Positions 44,579 through 53,448 of a stretch of DNA of 64,000 bases are shown here, piece after piece; within the stretch, counting starts at the first letter, position 1, and each line of letters starts with the position of its first letter. Both the position numbers and the translations under genes were made by a program. The DNA is from Peribacillus simplex (GTDB lineage: Bacteria; Bacillota; Bacilli; Bacillales; DSM-1321), in assembly GCF_030123325.1 (NCBI RefSeq), contig NZ_CP126106.1:1578001-1642000 (forward strand), read 5' to 3'. Under the pieces are notes generated by a model. The model made no database searches and was not told the origin of the DNA. It saw only the letters and a list, made by a program, of their open reading frames with translations.

Positions 44579-45328
44579 ATGAGGGCAATATTTAAGACAG
44601 ACCGTGGAAAAGTCCGCCAGCATAATGAAGATAATGGCGGAATCTTTAAGAACTCGGAAGGCGTTCGCCTTGCCATCGTTGCAGATGGCATGGGCGGCCA
44701 CCGTGCCGGGGATGTAGCCAGTGCAATGACGATAGACCTTCTGAAAAAGGGCTGGGAATCATCTACAGGTATCGAAACGGCAAAAGATGCCGAGGGTTGG
44801 CTGAAGCAGCAAATCGTCTTGGTCAATCAGTTGCTTTTTGAACATGCAGAAGCGAATACGGAATGTAAGGGCATGGGGACCACCATTGTGGCAGCCATTT
44901 GCACCGACAAGTTTGCTACCATTGCCAACATCGGGGACAGCCGATGTTATTTGTATAATGAGAGCGGTTTTAAGCAGGTCACGGAAGATCATTCACTTGT
45001 TAATGAATTGGTCCGTTCCGGGCAGATTTCAAAGGAAGATGCCGAAAACCACCCACGGAAAAATGTTTTATTACGAGCCTTGGGGACAGAAATGCAAGTG
45101 GAAATGGATATTATGACTGTCATCTTCGAAGAAAATGATTTACTATTGCTTTGTTCGGATGGATTGACGAATAAAGTGAGTGAACAGGAACTGGAAGAAA
45201 CCATAACCAATGGACAGTCACTTGAAGAAAAGGCGAATTCTTTAATAGATAAGGCCAATCACTACGGTGGGGAAGATAATATCACCCTTGTGCTTGTTCA
45301 ATTTACTGAAGAAAGTGAAAGCAGGTGA
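44579..45328 (+). CDS. prpC: PP2C-type Ser/Thr protein phosphatase PrpC
   Basis: A 249-residue metal-dependent phosphatase that reverses phosphorylation by the adjacent kinase PrkC. Metal-binding motifs are visible in RQHNEDNGG, VADGMGGHRAGD and LLLCSDGLTN, with GEDNITLVL near the end. ATG 44579 has GAGGTGA upstream; the frame is open to 44513 inside rlmN, but that extension is not conserved. It starts 4 bp after rlmN and is followed by prkC after 5 bp. Confidence 0.94.
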   Translation: MRAIFKTDRGKVRQHNEDNGGIFKNSEGVRLAIVADGMGGHRAGDVASAMTIDLLKKGWESSTGIETAKDAEGWLKQQIVLVNQLLFEHAEANTECKGMGTTIVAAICTDKFATIANIGDSRCYLYNESGFKQVTEDHSLVNELVRSGQISKEDAENHPRKNVLLRALGTEMQVEMDIMTVIFEENDLLLLCSDGLTNKVSEQELEETITNGQSLEEKANSLIDKANHYGGEDNITLVLVQFTEESESR

Positions 45329-45333
45329 ATTGA

Positions 45334-47367
45334 ATGTTGATTGGTAGAAGAATCAACGGCCGTTATAAACTGATCGAGATGGTCGGCGGCGGCGGTATGG
45401 CGAATGTTTACCTTGCAAGGGATATGATCTTAGATAGGGATGTTGCATTGAAAATCCTTCGCATGGATTTTAATAATGACGAAGAGTTCATCAAGCGCTT
45501 CAATCGGGAAGCCCAATCGGCAACCAGTTTAGCCCATCCCAATATCGTAAGCATTTATGATGTTGGTGAAGAAGATTCAATCTATTATATTGTAATGGAA
45601 TACGTGGACGGTTTTACACTAAAGCAATACATACAAAAATATTATCCGATTCCAGTCGATGAAGCCCTGGATATCATGAAGCAAATCACGGCAGCGATTT
45701 CCCATGCCCATCATAATGGGATCATCCATCGTGACATCAAGCCACAGAACATATTGATTGATAAAGAAGGAACCGTCAAGATTACGGATTTCGGCATTGC
45801 ATTGGCCCTAAGCGCAACAAACATAACACAGACCAACGCAGTCTTGGGCTCGGTTCATTACTTATCTCCTGAACAGGCCAGAGGCGGTATGGCCAATAAG
45901 AAATCGGACATTTATTCACTTGGTATCGTCATGTTTGAATTGTTGACGGGGAGATTGCCTTTTTCGGGTGAATCAGCCGTTTCGATAGCTCTTAAACATT
46001 TACAATCGGAAACTCCTTCGCCAAAACGCTGGAACTCTGAAATACCTCAGAGTGTGGAAAATATTATCCTGAAAGCGACAGCCAAAGATTCATATTACCG
46101 CTATGATAGCGTGGACTCAATGGAAGATGACATGCGGACTTCGCTTAATCCTGAGCGTTCAAATGAACTGCCTTTTGCCATTCCTGAAGATCATGATGCA
46201 ACAAAAGCCATCCCCGTCATAACGGATGATCAGATTTCAAGCGTCGATGAGACAATCATAAGGGGTCCGGAAAAAAATACATTGGTCTATGCGGACGATG
46301 AAGAAAGTGAATCAGAAGCAGAGAGTAAAGCGAAGAAGAAACCGAAAAAACAAAAGAAACAGAAAAAACAAAAAATCAAGTCTGAACATAAAGGTAAAAA
46401 ACGAAAGAACATGCCTGCGATCTTGGTGACCACCTTTTTAGTTCTCGCCCTGCTTGCTGTTTTATCTGTCACTGTTGTACCTCCCCTCCTTGTTTCGAAG
46501 GAAGTGACGATCCCGGACCTTAAAGGGGAAGAATTGGATGATGCCATTACTGAATTGCTTGAAATGGATTTGGAAATTGGGGACACGATCGAGATTGAGG
46601 ATGAAGAGGTCGAAGCTGGTCTTGTGATCAAAACCAACCCAAAGGAAGGCAAGACGGTCAAGGAAGGTGCAGTGATCGATATTTATCAAAGCATTGGTAA
46701 AGAGACGATTTCATTGTCCAGTTATGAAGGTCGAGACTATTCTGATGTTAAATCCCTGCTTGAAAAAATGGGATTCAAAAACATAAGCGTGACCGAAAAA
46801 TATGATGACAGTGCTGCCGGCACGATCATAGATCAAACGCCCTCGGGTGCCACTGATGTCGTACCATCCGAAACGGAGCTTGAGCTAACGGTCAGTAAAG
46901 GGGCAGATCTGCTGAGCTTGAAGAACTTAACGGGGTTCAATCAAGCTGGCCTTGATGATTATTCCAATGAGAGTGGAATAAAGATCGATGTCGAAGAAGA
47001 AATCTATGATGATACAGTAGCGGAGGGGCTTGTCATTTCCCAGTCACCCGAACCTGCTACGAAGGTGGAAAAGGGCAGTACTGTGAAAGTGGTCATATCA
47101 AAAGGGAAAGAAGAGATTCCTCCCAAGAGTGTAACGGAGGAAATCAAAATCGAGTATGATCCGGTTGAGCCAGGCAAAACGCAAAAAATACAAATTTTCA
47201 TCGAGGATATCGACAATAGCATGACGGAGCCCCAAGAAACATTCTTTATTTTGGAAGATGCCAAAAGAACGATCGAATTAATGGTTTCCCCGGATAAGAA
47301 AGCAGGATATAAAGTCATGCGTGACAACCAGGTCATCATTGACGAATCCGTCTCATATCCAGAATAA
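45334..47367 (+). CDS. prkC: PASTA-domain Ser/Thr protein kinase PrkC
   Basis: A 677-residue transmembrane kinase that senses muropeptides and acts in germination and stationary phase. The Hanks kinase domain (about 1-275) has GGGGMANVYLA, catalytic Lys40 and HRDIKPQN with Asp134. A lysine-rich juxtamembrane stretch (about 330-359) precedes one transmembrane helix (about 360-385). Outside are three PASTA repeats (about 387-590) and a C-terminal Ig-like domain. prpC and prkC form the standard pair, with rsgA, one likely substrate, downstream. Confidence 0.95.
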   Translation: MLIGRRINGRYKLIEMVGGGGMANVYLARDMILDRDVALKILRMDFNNDEEFIKRFNREAQSATSLAHPNIVSIYDVGEEDSIYYIVMEYVDGFTLKQYIQKYYPIPVDEALDIMKQITAAISHAHHNGIIHRDIKPQNILIDKEGTVKITDFGIALALSATNITQTNAVLGSVHYLSPEQARGGMANKKSDIYSLGIVMFELLTGRLPFSGESAVSIALKHLQSETPSPKRWNSEIPQSVENIILKATAKDSYYRYDSVDSMEDDMRTSLNPERSNELPFAIPEDHDATKAIPVITDDQISSVDETIIRGPEKNTLVYADDEESESEAESKAKKKPKKQKKQKKQKIKSEHKGKKRKNMPAILVTTFLVLALLAVLSVTVVPPLLVSKEVTIPDLKGEELDDAITELLEMDLEIGDTIEIEDEEVEAGLVIKTNPKEGKTVKEGAVIDIYQSIGKETISLSSYEGRDYSDVKSLLEKMGFKNISVTEKYDDSAAGTIIDQTPSGATDVVPSETELELTVSKGADLLSLKNLTGFNQAGLDDYSNESGIKIDVEEEIYDDTVAEGLVISQSPEPATKVEKGSTVKVVISKGKEEIPPKSVTEEIKIEYDPVEPGKTQKIQIFIEDIDNSMTEPQETFFILEDAKRTIELMVSPDKKAGYKVMRDNQVIIDESVSYPE

Positions 47368-47390
47368 ATTTAATAATTAGGAGTGTGGTT

Positions 47391-48272
47391 ATGCCCGAAG
47401 GAAAAATTATCAAAGCATTAAGTGGATTTTATTATGTCCTTGATGGTGAAGAGGTCTATCAATGCCGCGGACGGGGCGTGTTCAGGAAGAATAAGGTAAC
47501 GCCGCTTGTGGGTGATTATGTAGTTTTTGAAGCGGAAAATAAAACGGACGGGACCGTGACCGAAATAAAACCGCGAAAGAATGAATTGATTCGTCCGCAA
47601 ATCTCGAATGTAGATCAGGCAATCCTTGTCTTTTCAGCAGTAGAGCCCGATTTCAGTCCGGCATTGCTTGATCGATTCCTCGTACTGATCGAAGATAACG
47701 AGATCGAACCGATTATCGTCGTGACGAAACTTGACTTGGTCACAACAGAAAACCAAAAGAAATTGTCACAGTATATCAAGGACTATCAGAAACTTGGTTA
47801 TACTGTACTGGAAACATCTTCAGTTACTGCTGGCGGAATTGAAGGACTTGTGCCGTATTTAGAAGGAAAAACCAGTGTATTTGCCGGTCAATCCGGCGTT
47901 GGGAAATCGTCTTTGCTGAATGCGATCAATCCTGACTTGGCCTTAAAGACGGATGATATCTCATCACACCTGGGACGCGGGAAGCATACCACCCGCCACG
48001 TTGAATTGATTCATATCGGCTCTGGGCTTGTCGCAGATACTCCTGGATTCAGTTCACTTGAATTCATGGAAATGGAAGCTGAACGGTTATCCTATTGCTT
48101 CCCGGAAATGCATAAGCATGGGGAAGACTGTAAATTCCGTGCCTGCCTGCACGATAAAGAACCGAAGTGTGCAGTGAAGGAAGCGGTTGATGCCGGGGAA
48201 ATTCCACGTTATCGATATGAACATTATATGCAATTCTTAGAAGAAATCAGAGATAGAAAGCCGAGGTATTAA
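47391..48272 (+). CDS. rsgA: Small ribosomal subunit GTPase RsgA (YloQ/CpgA)
   Basis: A 293-residue circularly permuted GTPase that helps mature the 30S subunit. Order: N-terminal OB domain, then NKxD-type TKLD, then P-loop GQSGVGKSSLLN, then DTPGFSS, and a C-terminal zinc site (FPEM-H-KHGEDCKFRAC...KC). ATG 47391 has AGGAG about 8 bp upstream; a GTG two codons earlier is the alternative. rpe follows after 1 bp. Confidence 0.94.
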   Translation: MPEGKIIKALSGFYYVLDGEEVYQCRGRGVFRKNKVTPLVGDYVVFEAENKTDGTVTEIKPRKNELIRPQISNVDQAILVFSAVEPDFSPALLDRFLVLIEDNEIEPIIVVTKLDLVTTENQKKLSQYIKDYQKLGYTVLETSSVTAGGIEGLVPYLEGKTSVFAGQSGVGKSSLLNAINPDLALKTDDISSHLGRGKHTTRHVELIHIGSGLVADTPGFSSLEFMEMEAERLSYCFPEMHKHGEDCKFRACLHDKEPKCAVKEAVDAGEIPRYRYEHYMQFLEEIRDRKPRY

Positions 48273-48273
48273 A

Positions 48274-48921
48274 ATGGTTAAAATCGCACCATCCATTTTA
48301 TCAGCTGACTTTGCAAAATTGGGAGAAGAAATTCTAGATGTGGAAAGGGGCGGAGCGGATTTAATCCATGTGGATGTCATGGATGGGCATTTCGTGCCGA
48401 ATATAACGATAGGCTCACTAATTGTTGATGCTATCCGCCCGGTGACAAAACTTCCGCTTGATGTTCATTTAATGATCGAACAACCTGATCGTTATATCGA
48501 GGCATTTGCGAAAGCGGGAGCCGATTATATAACTGTACATGTAGAGGCATGCACTCATTTGCATCGGACGATACAATTGATTAAATCTTTTGGTGTAAAG
48601 GCAGGCGTTGTACTTAATCCAGCCACTCCGGCGTCCTTGATCAAACCTATAATCGAGGATATTGACATGGTATTATTGATGACGGTCAATCCGGGTTTTG
48701 GCGGGCAAAAGTTCATTAAATCCGTTCTGCCCAAAATTGCTGAAGTGAAGGCGATGGCAGAAATGTATAATCATAATCTCGAAATAGAGATTGATGGTGG
48801 AGTGAATGAAGAAACGGCTAAACTATGTATTGAACAAGGGGCGACAGTCCTGGTGGCCGGGTCGGCAATATATAATCAAGAAGATCGACAAGCAGCGATT
48901 CAAAAGATTCGGGGAAAGTGA
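48274..48921 (+). CDS. rpe: Ribulose-phosphate 3-epimerase
   Basis: A 215-residue barrel enzyme interconverting ribulose 5-phosphate and xylulose 5-phosphate in the pentose phosphate pathway. Motifs are IAPSILSADFAKLG, HVDVMDGHFVPNIT, DVHLMIEQP, MTVNPGFGGQKFI and EIDGGVNEET. It starts directly after rsgA. A terminator follows. Confidence 0.95.
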   Translation: MVKIAPSILSADFAKLGEEILDVERGGADLIHVDVMDGHFVPNITIGSLIVDAIRPVTKLPLDVHLMIEQPDRYIEAFAKAGADYITVHVEACTHLHRTIQLIKSFGVKAGVVLNPATPASLIKPIIEDIDMVLLMTVNPGFGGQKFIKSVLPKIAEVKAMAEMYNHNLEIEIDGGVNEETAKLCIEQGATVLVAGSAIYNQEDRQAAIQKIRGK

Positions 48922-48926
48922 TATAA

Positions 48927-48969
48927 GCCGACACTATCATATTCGTATGATGGTGGTCGGCTTTTTTTA
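48927..48969 (+). terminator. Terminator after rpe
   Basis: GCCGACACTATCATA (48928-48942) pairs with TATGATGGTGGTCGGC around a TTCG loop, with one G-rich irregularity, followed by TTTTTTT. Confidence 0.9.
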
Positions 48970-49023
48970 TCAATTAAACAAAGGCACCTGGGATATGATT
49001 AGATAAAGAAAAGGATGATTTCA

Positions 49024-49677
49024 ATGATTATTAGTATAATGGCTGGAGGTCCGGAATGTTTTTGGCCGGATCTGACATGGTATGAGGAGAAGACTGATCT
49101 TTGGGTCGGGGTTGACAGGGGAGTATGGTCCTTGCTTGAAAAAGGTATCGAACCTAAGTACGGTTTCGGGGATTTTGATTCAGTTTCGGAAGGCGAATAC
49201 AAGAAGATTGAGCAAAGGCTGGAACAAATCAATCTATATTCATCGGAAAAGGATGAAACGGATTTAGAGATTGCATTTAAATGGGCAATAGGGCAAAAGC
49301 CAAGTGAAATTCATATCCTGGGCGCTACAGGGGGAAGAATGGACCATTTTCTTGGAAATATCCAGCTGCTCCAAAAAGAAAGTGTCCTCCCTTATCATGG
49401 GGATATAGAAATATACATAGTCGATCGGCAAAATATATTCACAGTTAAGACAGCGGGTTCATATGAGGTCACTGCTTTGAAAGATAAGAAATACTTGTCA
49501 TTGCTCCCTGTAACGGCGGAAGTCACCGGCATTACACTTTCGGGTTTCAAATACCCACTGAATGATGCAAGCGTGGAAATAGGTTCGACCCTTTGCATCA
49601 GCAATGAACTAATTTCCGAATCTGGGAATGTTTCATTTGAGAAAGGCATATTAATGGTGATAAGAAGCAGTGATTAA
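49024..49677 (+). CDS. thiN: Thiamine pyrophosphokinase ThiN
   Basis: A 217-residue enzyme converting thiamine to thiamine pyrophosphate. The catalytic region contains GDFDSV and EKDETDLEIA, and TGGRMDH follows; the C-terminal domain binds thiamine. ATG 49024 (MIISIMAGGPE) matches relatives; ATG 49015 is also in frame but overlaps the AAAAGGA ribosome-binding site. No TPP riboswitch is seen upstream. Confidence 0.92.
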   Translation: MIISIMAGGPECFWPDLTWYEEKTDLWVGVDRGVWSLLEKGIEPKYGFGDFDSVSEGEYKKIEQRLEQINLYSSEKDETDLEIAFKWAIGQKPSEIHILGATGGRMDHFLGNIQLLQKESVLPYHGDIEIYIVDRQNIFTVKTAGSYEVTALKDKKYLSLLPVTAEVTGITLSGFKYPLNDASVEIGSTLCISNELISESGNVSFEKGILMVIRSSD

Positions 49678-49698
49678 AATTCATGCTTAGAGCAGATT

Positions 49699-49727
49699 CG
49701 GATATAATTACGATCATCCTATATCCG
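49699..49727. repeat. 8-bp inverted repeat between thiN and spoVM
   Basis: CGGATATA (49699-49706) and TATATCCG (49720-49727) are exact complements around 13 bases. No T-tract follows. It could be an operator for spoVM or a weak hairpin. Confidence 0.4.
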
Positions 49728-49799
49728 CTTAAAAGCTTATGTTGTAATAGAAAAATTCCACTTCATCTTTAATTGTGGGATGCAAAGAGGAGGGGCATA

Positions 49800-49880
49800 A
49801 TGAAATTTTATACGATTAAATTGCCAAAAGTTCTGGGCAGTTTGGTAAGGGCTATGCTCGGAGCGTTTAAAAAAGGCTGA
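49800..49880 (+). CDS. spoVM: Stage V sporulation protein M (SpoVM), 26 residues
   Basis: A 26-residue amphipathic peptide that recognises the convex forespore membrane and anchors the SpoIVA coat basement layer. The peptide begins MKFYTIKLPKVLGSLVRAML and ends GAFKKG, differing only at a few positions from the B. subtilis peptide, including the key Pro9. AGGAGGGG lies 5 bp before ATG 49800. The position between thiN and rpmB is as in B. subtilis. The gene is easily missed because of its length. A terminator follows. Confidence 0.95.
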   Translation: MKFYTIKLPKVLGSLVRAMLGAFKKG

Positions 49881-49893
49881 TACTTATCTCCAT

Positions 49894-49927
49894 GACACCT
49901 CTCAAATTCTGGGGGGTGTTATTTTTC
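49894..49927 (+). terminator. Terminator after spoVM
   Basis: ACACCTC (from 49895) pairs with GGGGTGT (to about 49919) with some G-U pairing, followed by TATTTTT. Confidence 0.7.
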
Positions 49928-50017
49928 GGTAAAAAAGGGGGGAAGGCTTTCTTCTTTGATGCAGACCAGCCTTGATCAACGATTTAAACCATCCCCATTA
50001 ATACCGGCCATTATAAG

Positions 50018-50043
50018 TAAAAAGGCATCCTAAGAGGATGCCG
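50018..50043 (-). terminator. Terminator after rpmB (minus strand)
   Basis: On the minus strand GGCATCC (50036-50042) pairs with GGATGCC (50024-50030) around TCTTA, followed by TTTTT. Confidence 0.88.
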
Positions 50044-50048
50044 TAACA

Positions 50049-50237
50049 TTATACGCGTTCTACTTTGCCCGATTTAAGAGCTCTTGCAGAAACGTATACA
50101 CGTTTAGGTTTACCGTCAACTAAAATACGTACTTTTTGAAGGTTAGCGCCCCATGTACGCTTGCTAGCGTTCATTGCGTGAGAGCGGCTGTTACCAGAAC
50201 GAGTTCTTCTTCCAGTGATTACACATTTACGTGCCAT
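50049..50237 (-). CDS. rpmB: 50S ribosomal protein L28
   Basis: A 62-residue ribosomal protein beginning MARKCVITGRRTRSGNSRSH and containing KRTWGANLQKVRI; highly basic. It lacks the four-Cys zinc form, having only one Cys. AGGAGGG is present upstream on the minus strand. It is transcribed alone and divergently from yloU, as in B. subtilis. Confidence 0.96.
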   Translation of the reverse strand: MARKCVITGRRTRSGNSRSHAMNASKRTWGANLQKVRILVDGKPKRVYVSARALKSGKVERV

Positions 50238-50371
50238 GTTAAATTCCCTCCTAACTACAACAAGCTTAAGTTTTTCGCAGTCGTCTTAAGTCTTTGTAAA
50301 ATACTTTAATAATTTATCATACCTACCGTTAGAATGCAATACTTCAGTTAATTACTTTCAAGAAAAATACC

Positions 50372-50403
50372 TTGACATACATACTTCAAAATTGAATTAT
50401 ATA
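50372..50403 (+). promoter_or_regulatory. Candidate promoter for yloU-yloV
   Basis: A perfect TTGACA (50372-50377) is followed by AT-rich -10 candidates: AATTAT with a 17-bp spacer (50395-50400) or TATATA with 20 bp (50398-50403). The -10 choice is unclear. Confidence 0.45.
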
Positions 50404-50490
50404 TAGTACCGTATGACATTTACTTTTAAAACCATAGACATTATAGTAAAATGTCTTTAGTTGATTTGATTTTTTGGGAGGGAAAAGAAA

Positions 50491-50853
50491 ATGTCTATCG
50501 AATTACAAACGAAGTATGGACAAATTGACATCTCTAATGATGTTATCGCAACTGTAGCAGGCGGAGCAGCCGTGGATTGCTACGGAATTATAGGAATGGC
50601 TTCCAAAAAACAATTTAAAGACGGCATTGCCGAAATTTTAAGAAAAGAAAACTTTACTAAGGGTGTAATAGTCCGTCAAGAAGAGGAAGAAGTTCATATC
50701 GATATGTATATCATCGTAAGTTATGGAACGAAAATCTCGGAAGTTGCACATAATGTGCAATCAAAGGTAAAGTATACTCTGGACAAAACTGTAGGATTAG
50801 CTGTTGATTCCGTCAACATTTTTGTACAGGGAGTTCGTGTGACGAACCCTTAA
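50491..50853 (+). CDS. yloU: Asp23/Gls24 family protein YloU
   Basis: A 120-residue member of the Asp23/Gls24 envelope stress family (DUF322). The central motif is YGIIGMASKKQFKDG and the C-terminal half contains VQSKVKYTLDKTVGLAVDSVNIFVQGV. The function is not firmly established; it is commonly paired with yloV/fakA. Ribosome-binding site GGGAGGG. Followed after 18 bp by yloV. Confidence 0.9.
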   Translation: MSIELQTKYGQIDISNDVIATVAGGAAVDCYGIIGMASKKQFKDGIAEILRKENFTKGVIVRQEEEEVHIDMYIIVSYGTKISEVAHNVQSKVKYTLDKTVGLAVDSVNIFVQGVRVTNP

Positions 50854-50871
50854 GTATAGGAGGAAAGTTTT

Positions 50872-52542
50872 GTGTCAATTACAAGTTTAAACGGAAAGCG
50901 CTTTGCAGAAATGATCATTCAAGGTGCCAACCATTTAGCGGCAAATGCCCAAATGGTTGATGCGTTGAATGTTTTCCCTGTTCCAGATGGAGATACAGGA
51001 ACGAATATGAATTTATCGATGACTTCGGGAGCGAAGGAAGTGCAAAATAACGTCCAGGAACACATCGGGAAAGTGGGTACGTCCCTTTCAAGAGGACTGC
51101 TGATGGGCGCACGCGGCAACTCAGGAGTAATCCTTTCGCAACTGTTCCGCGGTTTTGCTAAAGCGATTGAACATAAATCGGAAATCAATAGTGAAGAATT
51201 TGCCCAAGCTTTTGAAGCAGGAGTTCAGACAGCTTATAAAGCTGTAATGAAACCTGTCGAAGGAACGATTTTAACGGTTGCAAAAGATGCGGCCAAGCAA
51301 GCGGTTTCATCAGCAGCAAGGCACCAAGACCTTATTCAAGTAATGGAAGAAATCGTTACGGAGGCCAATGCCTCATTAAAACGCACACCGGATCTTCTTC
51401 CAGTCTTAAAAGAAGTGGGAGTCGTTGATAGCGGTGGGCAAGGATTGGTGTTCGTTTATGAAGGTTTCCTTGCTGAGCTGAAAGGTGAAGCCCTTCCAGT
51501 CCGATCTTCAAATGGTCCAAGCATGGATGACATGATCAGTGCCGAACATCACATGAATGTACAAGGTCATATGAATACGGAAGATATCGTGTATGGCTAC
51601 TGCACGGAATTCATGGTCCGATTGGAAAGTGAAAAACTTGCCAATAAACCATTTGATGAAGAAAAATTCAGAAATGATTTAAGTGAATACGGAGATTCTT
51701 TATTAGTCATCTCAGATGATGAAGTCGTCAAAGTACATATTCACTCTGAACAGCCTGGAACGTGCCTGAATTATGGACAGCAATATGGTAGTTTAATAAA
51801 AATGAAAATCGATAATATGCGTGAACAGCATACTGCGATTGTCGGTGAGACGAATACACCGCTTCAAACTAAATCGTCCACCAAAGAGAAGTACGCTGTA
51901 GTGTCAGTGGCGATGGGTGCTGGCATCAGCGAATTATTCAAAAGCATCGGCGCTAAGTCCATCATCGAAGGCGGACAAACGATGAATCCTAGCACGGAAG
52001 ATATAGTTAAAGCTGTCGAAGAGGCAAATGCAGATCATGTAATCATCTTGCCTAATAATAAAAATATCATCATGGCGGCCAATCAGGCTGCAGATGTGCT
52101 TGGGGATCATGTGACTGTCATCCCGACGAAAACAGTACCACAGGGAATGGCTGCATTGTTGGCATTCAACCCTACACTTGATGCTGAAGAGAATAAAAAA
52201 GCGATGATCGAAGCCCTTTCGCATGTGAAAACGGGCCAGATTACTTATGCTGTCCGGGATACAAACATTGACGGTCTGGCAATCGAGACCGGGGACTTCA
52301 TGGGAATTGCTGAAGGCACCATCAAAGTGAAGGATAAAGACATGATTCAGGCGGCAAAAGATCTACTTTCCGATATGATTGACGAAGATTCGGAAATCCT
52401 TACCGTTTTATATGGGGAAGATGCCACTGCCGAAGAGGTCGAAAGTCTTGTCGCGTTTTGTAATGAGAATTTCGAAGACGTTGAAGTTGAAGTCCATAAT
52501 GGGAAACAACCTTTATATTCTTTTATTTTTTCAATTGAATAA
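50872..52542 (+). CDS. fakA: Fatty acid kinase catalytic subunit FakA (YloV, DAK2 domain)
   Basis: A 556-residue protein with an N-terminal DAK2 kinase domain (ALNVFPVPDGDTGTNMNLSM near 30-50, metal- and ATP-binding), a middle domain with Cys and His metal ligands (VYGYCTEFMV and KVHIHSEQPG), and a C-terminal DegV-like domain. By homology to staphylococcal FakA it phosphorylates fatty acids held by FakB/DegV proteins, feeding them to PlsX-PlsY. GTG 50872 follows AGGAGGAAAG. Note plsX lies 5 kb downstream. Confidence 0.9.
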   Translation: MSITSLNGKRFAEMIIQGANHLAANAQMVDALNVFPVPDGDTGTNMNLSMTSGAKEVQNNVQEHIGKVGTSLSRGLLMGARGNSGVILSQLFRGFAKAIEHKSEINSEEFAQAFEAGVQTAYKAVMKPVEGTILTVAKDAAKQAVSSAARHQDLIQVMEEIVTEANASLKRTPDLLPVLKEVGVVDSGGQGLVFVYEGFLAELKGEALPVRSSNGPSMDDMISAEHHMNVQGHMNTEDIVYGYCTEFMVRLESEKLANKPFDEEKFRNDLSEYGDSLLVISDDEVVKVHIHSEQPGTCLNYGQQYGSLIKMKIDNMREQHTAIVGETNTPLQTKSSTKEKYAVVSVAMGAGISELFKSIGAKSIIEGGQTMNPSTEDIVKAVEEANADHVIILPNNKNIIMAANQAADVLGDHVTVIPTKTVPQGMAALLAFNPTLDAEENKKAMIEALSHVKTGQITYAVRDTNIDGLAIETGDFMGIAEGTIKVKDKDMIQAAKDLLSDMIDEDSEILTVLYGEDATAEEVESLVAFCNENFEDVEVEVHNGKQPLYSFIFSIE

Positions 52543-52613
52543 GTAGAGGATCATGAAGATAAGGGAGACTTATTCGTCATAGTTTTTGGCGGATCCTGAA
52601 AAAAATAAAAGGC

Positions 52614-52657
52614 AATAAACTGCATATGTCATTAGGCTATGCAGTTTTATTTTTTTA
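52614..52657 (+). terminator. Terminator after yloV/fakA
   Basis: ACTGCATA (52619-52626) pairs with TATGCAGT around TGTCATTAGGC; flanking A and T runs extend it, ending in TTTTATTTTTTT. Confidence 0.85.
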
Positions 52658-52681
52658 AAAAGAAGGATTACGGACAGCGTG

Positions 52682-52712
52682 ATTGTAATTACAATATATC
52701 AAGCTTTATTAT
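52682..52712 (+). promoter_or_regulatory. Perfect 14-bp palindrome overlapping the sdaAB promoter
   Basis: ATTGTAATTACAAT (52682-52695) is a perfect palindrome. The embedded TTGTAA (52683-52688) and TATTAT (52707-52712), 18 bp apart, form a plausible SigA promoter, so the palindrome would be an operator over the -35. The regulator is not identified. Confidence 0.5.
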
Positions 52713-52748
52713 TTTACTACTCCCAGTGTAAAGAAGGAGGAGCAAATC

Positions 52749-53411
52749 ATGAAATTCAGAAGTGTATTCGATATAATTGGTCCTGTAATGATCGGCCCCT
52801 CTAGTTCCCATACAGCAGGAGCTGCAAGGATCGGGAGGGTTGCCAGGAATTTATTCGATCGGGAACCAAAATGGGCCCATATTTCTTTTTACGGATCGTT
52901 TGCCAAAACCTATAAAGGCCATGGAACGGATGTAGCCATTGTAGGGGGCTTACTTGATTTTGATACATTTGATGAGAGAATTAAAGAATCGCTGGAACTA
53001 GCCCGTAAAAAGAAAATGAAAGTTACTTTTCGGGAAGAAGAAGCAGTACCCGAACATCCCAATACTGCAAAAGTAACAGTTGGAGATGATGATGGTGAAC
53101 TGGAACTTGTCGGAATATCGATTGGCGGGGGAAAGATCGAAATCGTCGAACTGAATGGGTTTAAATTGAGGCTCTCCGGGCACAACCCTGCCATACTTGT
53201 CGTTCATGATGATCGATTTGGTGCCATCGCCAATGTGTCAAACATATTAGCCAAGCATCAAATCAATATTGGCCAGATGGAAGTCTCCCGAAAAGAGAAA
53301 GGGAAGATGGCCCTGATGACGATTGAAGTGGACCATAACCTGGAGGATCACGTCATCGCAGAAATTACGGCACTCCCCAACATCACTCAAGTAGCAAGGA
53401 TTGTGGATTGA
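52749..53411 (+). CDS. sdaAB: L-serine dehydratase, beta subunit
   Basis: A 220-residue subunit of the iron-sulfur L-serine ammonia-lyase, which converts serine to pyruvate and ammonia. The motif GPSSSHTAGAARIG near 14-30 is diagnostic. A C-terminal ACT domain (about 148-220) may sense serine. AAGGAGGAG precedes the ATG. It is followed after 37 bp by sdaAA. Confidence 0.94.
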   Translation: MKFRSVFDIIGPVMIGPSSSHTAGAARIGRVARNLFDREPKWAHISFYGSFAKTYKGHGTDVAIVGGLLDFDTFDERIKESLELARKKKMKVTFREEEAVPEHPNTAKVTVGDDDGELELVGISIGGGKIEIVELNGFKLRLSGHNPAILVVHDDRFGAIANVSNILAKHQINIGQMEVSRKEKGKMALMTIEVDHNLEDHVIAEITALPNITQVARIVD

Positions 53412-53448
53412 CAGGGCAATCGTTTCCACTTAGGAAGGAGAAGAAATC

